Shown here piece after piece: positions 6,499 to 12,590 of a stretch of DNA of 12,590 nucleotides. The DNA comes from an uncultured Pseudomonadota bacterium. Its GTDB lineage: Bacteria; Pseudomonadota; Gammaproteobacteria; Burkholderiales; SCOH01. The notes under the pieces were generated by a model. The model made no database searches. It worked only from the letters and a program-made list of their open reading frames with translations, and had not been told where the DNA came from. Both the position numbers and the translations under genes were made by a program. The stretch spans positions 1 to 12,590 of the forward strand of contig CALMFQ010000546.1 of the NCBI GenBank assembly GCA_937863215.1, read 5' to 3'. Positions within the stretch are counted from its first letter, which is position 1; each line of letters begins with the position of its first letter.

Positions 6499-8121
6499 AT
6501 GAACAAGACATTCACCCCTATCCGGCTCGGCACGCTGGCATTGCTGCTCGGCGGCTCGCTCGCCCATGCCACCGAAGTGGCGCCCTACTTTTACGGCTGG
6601 GGCTTTGGCAGCGGCGAATACAAGGCCAACTGGCTGATGACGGCGAAGAACAACGGTGGTGTGAGCGCCGCGACGATTGCCTTTGGCGTATCCGGCGGCG
6701 GCTGCAGCTTGGGCGGCGGCATGGAATCGATTCTCGGCTATGCCGGCAACGATGTGCAGAACTTCATCAACAACGGCGGCAAGCTGATCCTGTCGTTCGG
6801 CGGCGCGGCCGGCACCTATCTGGAGGCGGCCTGCTCGGAAAACGATATGGTCAACCTGCTGCGCAAGGCCATCGACTCGCACGGCATTCGCGCCATCGAC
6901 TTCGATATCGAAGGCTCGCAACTGGAACAAAGCTGGCTCAACGGTAATCGCAATAATGTGATCCGTCGCCTGCAGCAGATCTATCCGGGCCTGTACCTGT
7001 CGTTCACGCTGCCGGTGGAACAAGGCGGCTTGCCAGGTAGCGCGGTCAACCTGCTGCGCACGGCGATCCAGGCCGGGGTGAATATCTCGCTGGTGAACAT
7101 CATGACCATGGATTACGGCATGGCCGCCGGCACCAATATGGGCAGCGTTGCCATCGGCTCGGCCAACGGCACTTTCCAGCAACTGAAGAGCCTGTATCCG
7201 GGTCGCAGCGATGCGCAACTGTGGGCGATGATCGGTATCACGCCGATGATCGGCAAAAACGACGATGCCACCGCGTTTACGCCGCAACACGCGCAGGCGG
7301 TGGCCGATTTCGCCAGGCAGAAAGGCATCGGCCTGCTGTCCTACTGGGCCTTGCAGCGCGATCAGGCCGGCTCGGGCGATTACAACCGCTTCAGCCAGCA
7401 CAACAGTTCCGACTACCAGTACTACAGGGTTTTTGCCAGCGCCAAGAGCAGCACCCCGACTCCGACGCCGGCCGATCTGGCCAACGGCCGCTACCGCATG
7501 GTGGCGGTACATAGCGGCAAATGTATCGATGTGGCCGGCGCCGGCACTGCCGATGGGGTGAATATCCAGCAATACAGCTGCAACGGCACCAACGCGCAGG
7601 CGTTCGATGTGGTGAACATGGGCAGCGGCTGGTATCGGCTGAAAAACGTCAACAGCGGCAAGGCGATGGACGTTGCCGCCAACGCCACCAACGACGGCGC
7701 CAACATCCACCAGTGGGCCGACAACGGCAGCGGCGCGCAGCGTTTTGCGATCCGCAAGGTCAACGGCGTCGAATTCCAGATCGTCAACCAGACCAGCGGC
7801 AAGTGTGTCGATGTGGCCGGCGTATCCAGCGCCGACAGCGCCAATATCCAGCAATGGGCCTGCGGCAGTGGCGGCAACCAGCGTTTCCGTTTCGAAGCGC
7901 TGACCACGCCAACGCCAACGCCCACGCCGACTCCAACACCGCCGCCATCGGCCTGTCAGCTGTGGGCGGAAGGCAAGACCTACAACGCCGGCACGGTGGT
8001 CAGCTATCAGGGCAAGCAATACAAGGCGTTGGTAAGCCACACCGCTTATGCCGGCACCGGCTGGAATCCAGTGGCAGCGCCCACGCTGTGGCAGGCCACC
8101 AATTCGACCAGTTGCAACTGA
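6499..8121 (+). CDS. Secreted GH18 chitinase with ricin-type lectin and CBM5/12 modules
   Basis: Secreted chitinase of 540 aa that should hydrolyse beta-1,4 links of chitin. AGGAGA lies 6 nt before this ATG and a signal peptide follows directly (1-24, ending SLAHA), so longer upstream openings of the frame are rejected. The GH18 barrel is about 26-318: it begins APYFYGWGFG, has the catalytic strand AIDFDIEG with D134, D136 and catalytic acid E138, and the typical NIMTMDYG strand. The first Asp of the usual DxxDxDxE motif is R131 here. A ricin-type beta-trefoil spans about 325-468 (three repeats with NIQQY, NIHQW and NIQQW), followed by a Pro-Thr linker (about 472-484) and a CBM5/12 chitin-binding module (486-540; CQLWAEGKTYNAGTVVSYQG). 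It has its own upstream motif after the protease terminator. Confidence 0.93.
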   Translation: MNKTFTPIRLGTLALLLGGSLAHATEVAPYFYGWGFGSGEYKANWLMTAKNNGGVSAATIAFGVSGGGCSLGGGMESILGYAGNDVQNFINNGGKLILSFGGAAGTYLEAACSENDMVNLLRKAIDSHGIRAIDFDIEGSQLEQSWLNGNRNNVIRRLQQIYPGLYLSFTLPVEQGGLPGSAVNLLRTAIQAGVNISLVNIMTMDYGMAAGTNMGSVAIGSANGTFQQLKSLYPGRSDAQLWAMIGITPMIGKNDDATAFTPQHAQAVADFARQKGIGLLSYWALQRDQAGSGDYNRFSQHNSSDYQYYRVFASAKSSTPTPTPADLANGRYRMVAVHSGKCIDVAGAGTADGVNIQQYSCNGTNAQAFDVVNMGSGWYRLKNVNSGKAMDVAANATNDGANIHQWADNGSGAQRFAIRKVNGVEFQIVNQTSGKCVDVAGVSSADSANIQQWACGSGGNQRFRFEALTTPTPTPTPTPTPPPSACQLWAEGKTYNAGTVVSYQGKQYKALVSHTAYAGTGWNPVAAPTLWQATNSTSCN

Positions 8122-8135
8122 GTTGACGCGGCGAG

Positions 8136-8167
8136 CCGGCACAACGCCGCTGCCGGCGTTGCGCCGG
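8136..8167. repeat. Strong GC-rich hairpin after the chitinase gene
   Basis: The arms 8136-8149 and 8154-8167 are complementary over 14 bp with one mismatch around a CTGC tetraloop. It begins 14 nt after the chitinase stop and has no T-run on either side. It may protect the chitinase mRNA 3' end or act as a partial terminator. Confidence 0.65.
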
Positions 8168-8195
8168 TAAACCGCACGGCTCTGCAAGGCGCATC

Positions 8196-8219
8196 GGTAC
8201 TGGTCTGCAGACCAGTACC
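8196..8219. repeat. Perfect 24-bp palindrome
   Basis: GGTACTGGTCTG is followed with no spacer by its exact reverse complement. The left part overlaps GCGCATCGGTACTGG (8189-8203), the exact reverse complement of 6220-6234 beyond the protease gene, so the chitinase gene is flanked by inverted copies of this 15-mer. It could be an operator or a dispersed intergenic repeat. Confidence 0.75.
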
Positions 8220-8321
8220 AGAGCGGCTTGCAGGCCAGCCATATGGCTTTGGAAAATATGTTTGTTCAACTGCAATCCGCGACCTACAGAAGGCGGAGCA
8301 GAATCCTGAGGAGAGTCTGTT

Positions 8322-10061
8322 GTGAAACCGAATACCCCGCTTACCCTGCTGGCGCTGGCCGCCGGTGCACTGCTGGCGCAGCATGCCAGCGCCGGCGATC
8401 TGCCCAACGGCCGCTACACCATCAACCCGGTCAACAGCGGCAAATGTGTCGATGTCGCCTGGGCCTCGACCGCCGATGGTGCCAACATCGCGCAGGTGGC
8501 CTGCAACGGCAACAACGCCCAGGTGTTCGACGTGGTCGATACCGGCAGCGGCTGGTACAAGCTGACCAACGTCAACAGCGGCAAGGTGATGGATGTCGCC
8601 GCCAATTCTAGCAACGATGGCGCCAATATCCAGCAGTGGAGCGACAACGGTAGCGGCGCGCAGCGCTTCTCCGCCAAACGTGTCAACGGCATTGAATTTG
8701 TGTTGACCAACAAGACCAGCGGTAAATGTGTCGATGTCGCCGGTGGCAGTAGCGCCGATGGCGCCAACATCCAGCAATGGAGCTGCAATGGCGGCAGCGC
8801 GCAACGTTACCGTTTCGTGCCGGTCGGCATGGCCGGCGTGACGCTGCCGGTCGGTCGCTACACGCTGAAATCGGTGCACAGCGGCATGTGCCTCGACGTG
8901 GCCGGCGCCAGCACCGCCGACAACGCCAATATCCAGCAATGGAGCTGCAACGGCAGCGGTGCGCAGGCATTCGACCTGAGCGCCGACGCTGGCAATTACC
9001 ACGTACTCAACGCCAACAGCGGCAAATCGCTCGACGTTGCCAATCAGTCCAGCGCCAACGGCGCCAATGTGCTGCAGTGGCCGTGGTGGGGCGGCAACAA
9101 CCAGCGCTTCACGCTGGTGGACCGCGGCAGCGCTCAATACGAAGTGCATTTCCGCCACAGCGACAAATGCATGGACGTCGATGGCTGGAGTACCGCAGCC
9201 GGCGGCAATGTGCAGCAATGGGCCTGCGGCGGCAATCAGGCCAATCAGAAATGGATCTTCACCCCGAGCAGCTGGGGTAGCAGCAGCACACCGACCACAC
9301 CGCCCCCACCGCCGCCGACTGGCTGGGTGCAGGTTTGGGCCGACGAATTCGACGGTAGCAGCATCGACCGCAACAAGTGGAATTTCGAAGTCAACGGCGG
9401 CGGTGGCGGCAACAACGAGCTGCAGTACTACACCGACCGGGCGCAGAACGCCTTTGTGCAGAACGGCAAGCTGGTGATCCAGGCCAATCGCGAACGCTAT
9501 TGCAGCACCGACGGCTGTCGCGACTACACCTCGGCGCGGCTCAACAGCAACGGCAAGGGCGACTGGCTGTACGGCCGCTTCGAAGCGCGCGCCAAATTGC
9601 CGCGTGGCCAGGGCATGTGGCCGGCAATCTGGATGCTGCCGACCGACTGGGTATACGGCAGCTGGCCGATGAGCGGCGAGATCGACATCATGGAAGCGGT
9701 CAACACTGGCGCGGCCGGTGGCAACGCTGTCTACGGTTCGATCCACTACGGCCCGGCCTGGCCCAACAACCAGCATCAGACGGCCGGCTTCACGCCATCC
9801 AGCAGCGTTGCCGACAACTTCCACATCTACGCCATGGAATGGGACCCGGCGGAAATCCGCATGTACGTCGATGGCAATCAGTACGCCCGCTACAGCAACT
9901 GGTGGACGCCCAACGGTGGCTATCCGGCACCGTTCAACCAGCGCTTCCACTGGGTATTGAACGTCGCCGTCGGCGGCAATTGGCCAGGCAACCCGGATGG
10001 CGCGACCAGCTTCCCGCAGCGGATGGAAATCGACTGGGTGCGAGTGTTCCGCAAACAATAA
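8322..10061 (+). CDS. Secreted GH16 beta-1,3-glucanase with two N-terminal ricin-type lectin modules
   Basis: Secreted endo-beta-1,3-glucanase (laminarinase type) of 579 aa. GTG start, with GAGGAGA 7 nt upstream. Signal peptide 1-24 (ending QHASA). Two ricin-type beta-trefoils follow, at about 25-168 and 177-315; each has three repeats of the SGKCxDVA...ANIQQW kind. A Thr/Pro linker (about 318-333) leads to the GH16 domain (336-579), which begins WADEFDGSSIDRNKW and has the catalytic motif GEIDIMEAV with E453 (nucleophile), D455 and E458 (acid/base), the MWPAIWML aromatic cleft motif and the C-terminal strand MEIDWVRVF. The laminarinase group (GH16_3) is my best fit; other GH16 specificities are less likely from the EIDIME sequence. 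The next gene starts 15 nt downstream and shares the first 300 residues' architecture, so the pair looks like one operon born of a partial duplication. Confidence 0.92.
   Translation: MKPNTPLTLLALAAGALLAQHASAGDLPNGRYTINPVNSGKCVDVAWASTADGANIAQVACNGNNAQVFDVVDTGSGWYKLTNVNSGKVMDVAANSSNDGANIQQWSDNGSGAQRFSAKRVNGIEFVLTNKTSGKCVDVAGGSSADGANIQQWSCNGGSAQRYRFVPVGMAGVTLPVGRYTLKSVHSGMCLDVAGASTADNANIQQWSCNGSGAQAFDLSADAGNYHVLNANSGKSLDVANQSSANGANVLQWPWWGGNNQRFTLVDRGSAQYEVHFRHSDKCMDVDGWSTAAGGNVQQWACGGNQANQKWIFTPSSWGSSSTPTTPPPPPPTGWVQVWADEFDGSSIDRNKWNFEVNGGGGGNNELQYYTDRAQNAFVQNGKLVIQANRERYCSTDGCRDYTSARLNSNGKGDWLYGRFEARAKLPRGQGMWPAIWMLPTDWVYGSWPMSGEIDIMEAVNTGAAGGNAVYGSIHYGPAWPNNQHQTAGFTPSSSVADNFHIYAMEWDPAEIRMYVDGNQYARYSNWWTPNGGYPAPFNQRFHWVLNVAVGGNWPGNPDGATSFPQRMEIDWVRVFRKQ
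8397..8522 (+). repeat. Duplicated lectin-coding segment, copy 1
   Basis: These 126 bases encoding the first ricin repeat of the glucanase match 10152-10277 in the next gene at 117 of 126 positions by hand count. Similarity continues at a lower level through both ricin modules, to about 9270 and 11020. This points to a fairly recent duplication or gene conversion. Confidence 0.8.
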
Positions 10062-10076
10062 CGAGGAGAAAACGAC

Positions 10077-11939
10077 ATGAACAACCGTATCCGTCTTTCA
10101 CTCGCGGCACTGGCCGTGGGTGCGCTGTTCGGCGGCCAGACTTATGCCGGCGATCTGCCCAACGGCCGCTACACCATCCACCCGGTCAACAGCGACAAAT
10201 GTGTCGATGTCGCCTGGGCCTCGACCGCCGACGGCGCCAACATCGCCCAGGTCAGCTGCAATGGCAACAACGCCCAGGCATTCGACGTTACCGACGTTGG
10301 CAACGGCTGGTACAAAATGACCAACGTCAACAGCGGCAAGGCGATCGACGTCGCCGGCAACGCCAGCAACGACGGCGCCAATATCCAGCAGTGGAGCGAC
10401 AACGGCAGCGGCGCGCAGCGCTTCTCGATCAAACGTGTCAACGGCAACGAATTCAGCGTCATCAACCAGACCAGCGGCAAATGCATGGACGTGGCCTGGG
10501 GCAACACCGCCGATGGTACCAATATCCAGCAATGGAGCTGTAACGGCGGCGCGGCGCAGCGTTATCGCTTCGTGCCGAAAAGCGTCAACGGCGTAGCGGT
10601 GCCGGTTGGCCGCTATTCGATCAAATCGGTGCACAGCGGCCGCTGCCTCGACATCCCCGGCGCCAGCACCGCCAACGGCGCGCTGCTGCAGCAATGGGGT
10701 TGCAACGGCACCGGCGCGCAGGCATTCGACCTGAGCGTGCGCGATGGCCATTACATGCTGATCAACGCCAACAGCGGCAAGGCACTCGACGTAGCCAACT
10801 GGTCAACCGCCGATGGAGCGCAAATCCTGCAGTGGGATGCGCACGGCGGCGACAACCAGCGCTACGCCTTCACCGACATGGGCGCCGGCCAATACCAGAT
10901 CCGGCCGAAAATGAGCAACAAATGCCTGGATGTCGCTGGCTGGGGCACCAATGACGGCAGTGCAATCATCCAGTGGAGCTGCGGCCAGAATCAGGCCAAC
11001 CAGAAATGGGCGCTGGGCTTGAGCACCTTCGGCGGCGGCACAACCGGCGGAGGCGGTAGCTCCGGTGGCGGCAGTACTGGCGGCGGCAGCAGCGGAGGCG
11101 GCTCGACTGGTGGCGATTTCAGCAATCCGCCGACCGATCAGGCAAACATGATCGAAATCGGCGTCAAGAATGGCTGCGGCTTCCCGATCACCGTCCACGG
11201 TGCCGGCGCCGAAGGCGTGTTGCAGCCGGACTGGGCCGAGCTGAAAACCGGCGAAACTCGCTGGTATTACGCGCCGCAGAAATGGACCGCAGCGCGCGTC
11301 ACCGCATTCAAGGGCGGCCCGCAAGGCGTGGAGATGGAAAAAGCCGAGATGACCTTCGTGCCGCAAGCCAGCGGCGTGGTGTTGAACTACAACGTCACCT
11401 ACGTCGATTGGCTCGGTCTGCCGATCAAGGTCAACGCGGTCGGCGGCGGCGCCGATTGCCGCCCGGCCAGCTGTGAAGTGGCACAGGCATCGGTACTGAG
11501 CGGCTGCCCGGATGGTCTGCGCCAGGGCGACAAGTGCATCGCACCGCGCACTTACTGCCTCGATCCGAAAAACCAGGGCACCGAGCTGTGCAACCGCCTG
11601 AACAACGAGATCAACCGCTGCGCCAGCACCAAGGCCGGCTGTGGTCACGCTGCCGGGGCCAAGACGCCGGAGGTGTACGCCTGCTCCGGCGCCTTCGCCA
11701 ACGATCCGAAATGGTGTGCCGCACTCAACCGCGCCATGCTCGACAACCCGGACAGCACCGACCGTTCGCTGTTCTACCGCAATCAGCCGTACAACAACTA
11801 CTCCAAGTGGGTGCACAACGTCTGTCCGGGGCTGTATGCGTTCCCGTACGACGACTACCCGTCCGGCGTCGATGAAAGCGGCTTCCGCGCCTGTACCCAG
11901 GGCAAACGCATGGAAGTGACGTTCTGCCCGAAAGGCTGA
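10077..11939 (+). CDS. Secreted protein with two ricin-type lectin modules and a divergent thaumatin-like C-terminal domain
   Basis: Secreted protein of 620 aa; GAGGAGA lies 7 nt before the ATG and the gene starts 15 nt after the glucanase stop. Signal peptide 1-24 (ending QTYA). Two ricin-type beta-trefoils (about 25-168 and 176-313) are paralogous to those of the glucanase. A Gly/Ser/Thr linker (about 319-346) follows. The C-terminal domain (about 358-620) opens VKNGCGFPITVHG, contains YNVTYVDWLGLPIKV (D444) and ends in HNVCPGLYAFPYDDYPS and RMEVTFCP. These match, in order, the conserved strands of thaumatin-like proteins (NxCxxTVW, DVSLVDGxNLP, CPxAYSYAYDD, VxFCP). It has 14 Cys rather than 10 or 16, and the Cys-rich TGDCGG signature loop is missing. 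Thaumatin-like proteins bind or cleave beta-1,3-glucan and can be antifungal; activity here is unproven. A related GH64-type fold is the main alternative. Confidence 0.8.
   Translation: MNNRIRLSLAALAVGALFGGQTYAGDLPNGRYTIHPVNSDKCVDVAWASTADGANIAQVSCNGNNAQAFDVTDVGNGWYKMTNVNSGKAIDVAGNASNDGANIQQWSDNGSGAQRFSIKRVNGNEFSVINQTSGKCMDVAWGNTADGTNIQQWSCNGGAAQRYRFVPKSVNGVAVPVGRYSIKSVHSGRCLDIPGASTANGALLQQWGCNGTGAQAFDLSVRDGHYMLINANSGKALDVANWSTADGAQILQWDAHGGDNQRYAFTDMGAGQYQIRPKMSNKCLDVAGWGTNDGSAIIQWSCGQNQANQKWALGLSTFGGGTTGGGGSSGGGSTGGGSSGGGSTGGDFSNPPTDQANMIEIGVKNGCGFPITVHGAGAEGVLQPDWAELKTGETRWYYAPQKWTAARVTAFKGGPQGVEMEKAEMTFVPQASGVVLNYNVTYVDWLGLPIKVNAVGGGADCRPASCEVAQASVLSGCPDGLRQGDKCIAPRTYCLDPKNQGTELCNRLNNEINRCASTKAGCGHAAGAKTPEVYACSGAFANDPKWCAALNRAMLDNPDSTDRSLFYRNQPYNNYSKWVHNVCPGLYAFPYDDYPSGVDESGFRACTQGKRMEVTFCPKG
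10152..10277 (+). repeat. Duplicated lectin-coding segment, copy 2
   Basis: Counterpart of 8397-8522 with nine differences in 126 bases, five or more of them at first or second codon positions or clustered at the GCC/AGC codon near the end. It encodes the first ricin repeat of the thaumatin-like fusion protein. Confidence 0.8.
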
Positions 11940-11975
11940 TCAGCGTACATTCATCCTCACAGACGATGTCGAGTT

Positions 11976-12001
11976 GCCCCGCCGGATGGCGGGGCTTTTT
12001 T
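11976..12001 (+). terminator. Rho-independent terminator of the glucanase/thaumatin-like operon
   Basis: GCCCCGCC (11976-11983) pairs perfectly with GGCGGGGC (11988-11995) around a GGAT tetraloop, followed by six T (11996-12001). It lies 37 nt after the stop. On the minus strand the stem is not followed by a T-run, so it serves mainly the + strand. A small second stem (CATCGC 12002-12007 with GCGATG 12012-12017) follows it. Confidence 0.95.
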
Positions 12002-12034
12002 CATCGCCTGTGCGATGCATCGGTGAACGGCCTC

Positions 12035-12565
12035 TCAGAAAAAGGCAAAAAAACCGTTCAGAAAGAACACCAGCCCGGTTGCCCCGACCGGCAGTGCCGC
12101 CCACCAGACTTTCTGCGCCTTCATCAGGCCGGCAATCGAATTCAGCAGGATCGCCACTTGCAGGAACATCACCGCCATGCCGAACGGCTTGCCATGTTGC
12201 TTGGCCAGATCGCGCTGCTCTTCCAGCTGGCGAGCCTTGGCCTCGATATCCTTTTTCTCGTGCTCGTAGCGTGCCACCTTCTGCGCGTCGTCGGCGATTT
12301 TCCGGTCATATGCCGCCGCTGCAGGGCTGTCGGCCGGCAATGCCAGTGCCTGCAGGCGCAGCGACTCCACCTGCAGCTCATACAGGTGCTGTTTGGTGCT
12401 TTTGGCCTGGAAAAACGCCCACTGATCCGATGCCAGCGCCTGGCTGATCACGCTCTGGGTCGAATACGAACCGCCCTTGAATGTCGATAGCGTGGCGCAC
12501 ACGGCCAGAATCACCGTTACCAGTGCCATATGATTGATCCAGGGTTTTTTTTTCTCTTCGCTCAT
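12035..12565 (-). CDS. DUF4337-like membrane protein
   Basis: Inner-membrane protein of 176 aa and unknown function. After a short basic cytoplasmic start (MSEEKKKPWINH) a first membrane segment spans about 13-30. A long charged helical region (about 40-122), partly coiled coil, contains SDQWAFFQAKSTKQ. Two more hydrophobic segments follow, at about 126-146 and 153-175. This N-terminal TM, central helix, two C-terminal TM layout and the DQWAxxQAK sequence fit the DUF4337 family; I know of no assigned role. A GAGG lies about 10 nt before the ATG. It converges on the operon terminator and looks unrelated to the enzymes. Confidence 0.8.
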   Translation of the reverse strand: MSEEKKKPWINHMALVTVILAVCATLSTFKGGSYSTQSVISQALASDQWAFFQAKSTKQHLYELQVESLRLQALALPADSPAAAAYDRKIADDAQKVARYEHEKKDIEAKARQLEEQRDLAKQHGKPFGMAVMFLQVAILLNSIAGLMKAQKVWWAALPVGATGLVFFLNGFFAFF

Positions 12566-12590
12566 GCTCTGCCTCGTTTAGCCGAATATT

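Larger units (their letters stand above)
8122..8321. other. 200-bp intergenic region with three dyads before the glucanase gene
   Basis: It contains a 14-bp hairpin (8136-8167), a perfect 24-bp palindrome (8196-8219) and a perfect 12-bp palindrome AGCCATATGGCT (8237-8248), then an AT-richer stretch (8241-8270) and the GAGGAGA ribosome site. I see no convincing promoter and no T-run terminator, so the glucanase may be transcribed by partial read-through from the chitinase gene or from an activator-dependent promoter. The 23-bp motif of the other two genes is absent here. Confidence 0.55.

Noticed and set aside
7906..7944. ACGCC/CCAAC-type short tandem repeats in the chitinase gene
   Set aside because: They simply encode the Pro-Thr linker; no sign of a phase-variable tract or mobile element.
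8196..8219. Palindrome as the end of an insertion sequence or an attachment site
   Set aside because: No transposase, integrase, target-site duplication or tRNA is present nearby.
8046..10058. Very long open frame on the minus strand opposite the glucanase (also 6397-8187 and 3726-5261 opposite chitinase and protease)
   Set aside because: They mirror GC-rich, repeat-bearing genes on the + strand, have Ala/Val/Asp/His-rich low-complexity products without domains, and lack ribosome sites.
8397..11020. Regular repeats as a CRISPR-like array
   Set aside because: The periodic similarity comes from beta-trefoil protein repeats inside genes, with spacing of about 130-150 bases and no constant repeat/spacer structure.
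11487..11498. GCATCGGTACTG, matching part of the intergenic 15-mer at 8189-8203
   Set aside because: It lies in the conserved coding frame of the thaumatin-like domain (ASVLS) and lacks the surrounding palindrome; taken as coincidence.

Overview
The window looks like chromosomal DNA of a GC-rich, chitin- and fungus-associated Gram-negative bacterium. A betaproteobacterium of the Neisseriales/Chitinibacteraceae type is my best guess; I infer it from the style of the secreted enzymes and the codon use, since no marker gene is present. The main content is a run of four genes, all on the + strand, for secreted enzymes that share ricin-type beta-trefoil lectin modules.

Layout. (1) 1-311, minus strand: the start of an unidentified, possibly phage-type, gene cut by the window edge, and a 73-codon ORF whose stop overlaps its start. 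(2) 383-3119: a divergent two-component system, made of a 7TMR-DISM membrane histidine kinase (minus) and a FixJ/LuxR-type response regulator (plus), with a 58-bp intergene where overlapping -10-like boxes can be seen on the two strands. (3) 3120-3749: a 630-bp intergene with one doubtful small ORF and two copies of a 23-bp motif. (4) 3750-6164: a reprolysin-like zinc metalloprotease carrying a bulb-type mannose-lectin module and a ricin lectin module, followed by a strong terminator. (5) 6165-6498: an intergene with the same 23-bp motif. (6) 6499-8121: a GH18 chitinase with ricin and CBM5/12 modules. (7) 8122-8321: an intergene rich in hairpins and palindromes. (8) 8322-10061: a GH16 beta-1,3-glucanase behind two ricin modules. 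(9) 10077-11939, 15 nt further on and so very likely co-transcribed: two ricin modules, a Gly/Ser linker and a C-terminal domain that I read as a divergent thaumatin-like domain. (10) A perfect terminator at 11976-12001. (11) 12035-12565, minus strand: a DUF4337-like membrane protein.

Together, a protease, a chitinase, a beta-1,3-glucanase and a thaumatin-like protein cover protein/mannoprotein, chitin and beta-glucan, the main polymers of the fungal cell wall. All have Sec-type signal peptides and lectin modules. My reading is a fungal-wall-degrading (mycolytic) secretome locus. The motif shared by the protease and chitinase upstream regions, with another copy just after the regulator gene, suggests joint control. 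The adjacent two-component system is the obvious but unproven candidate regulator.
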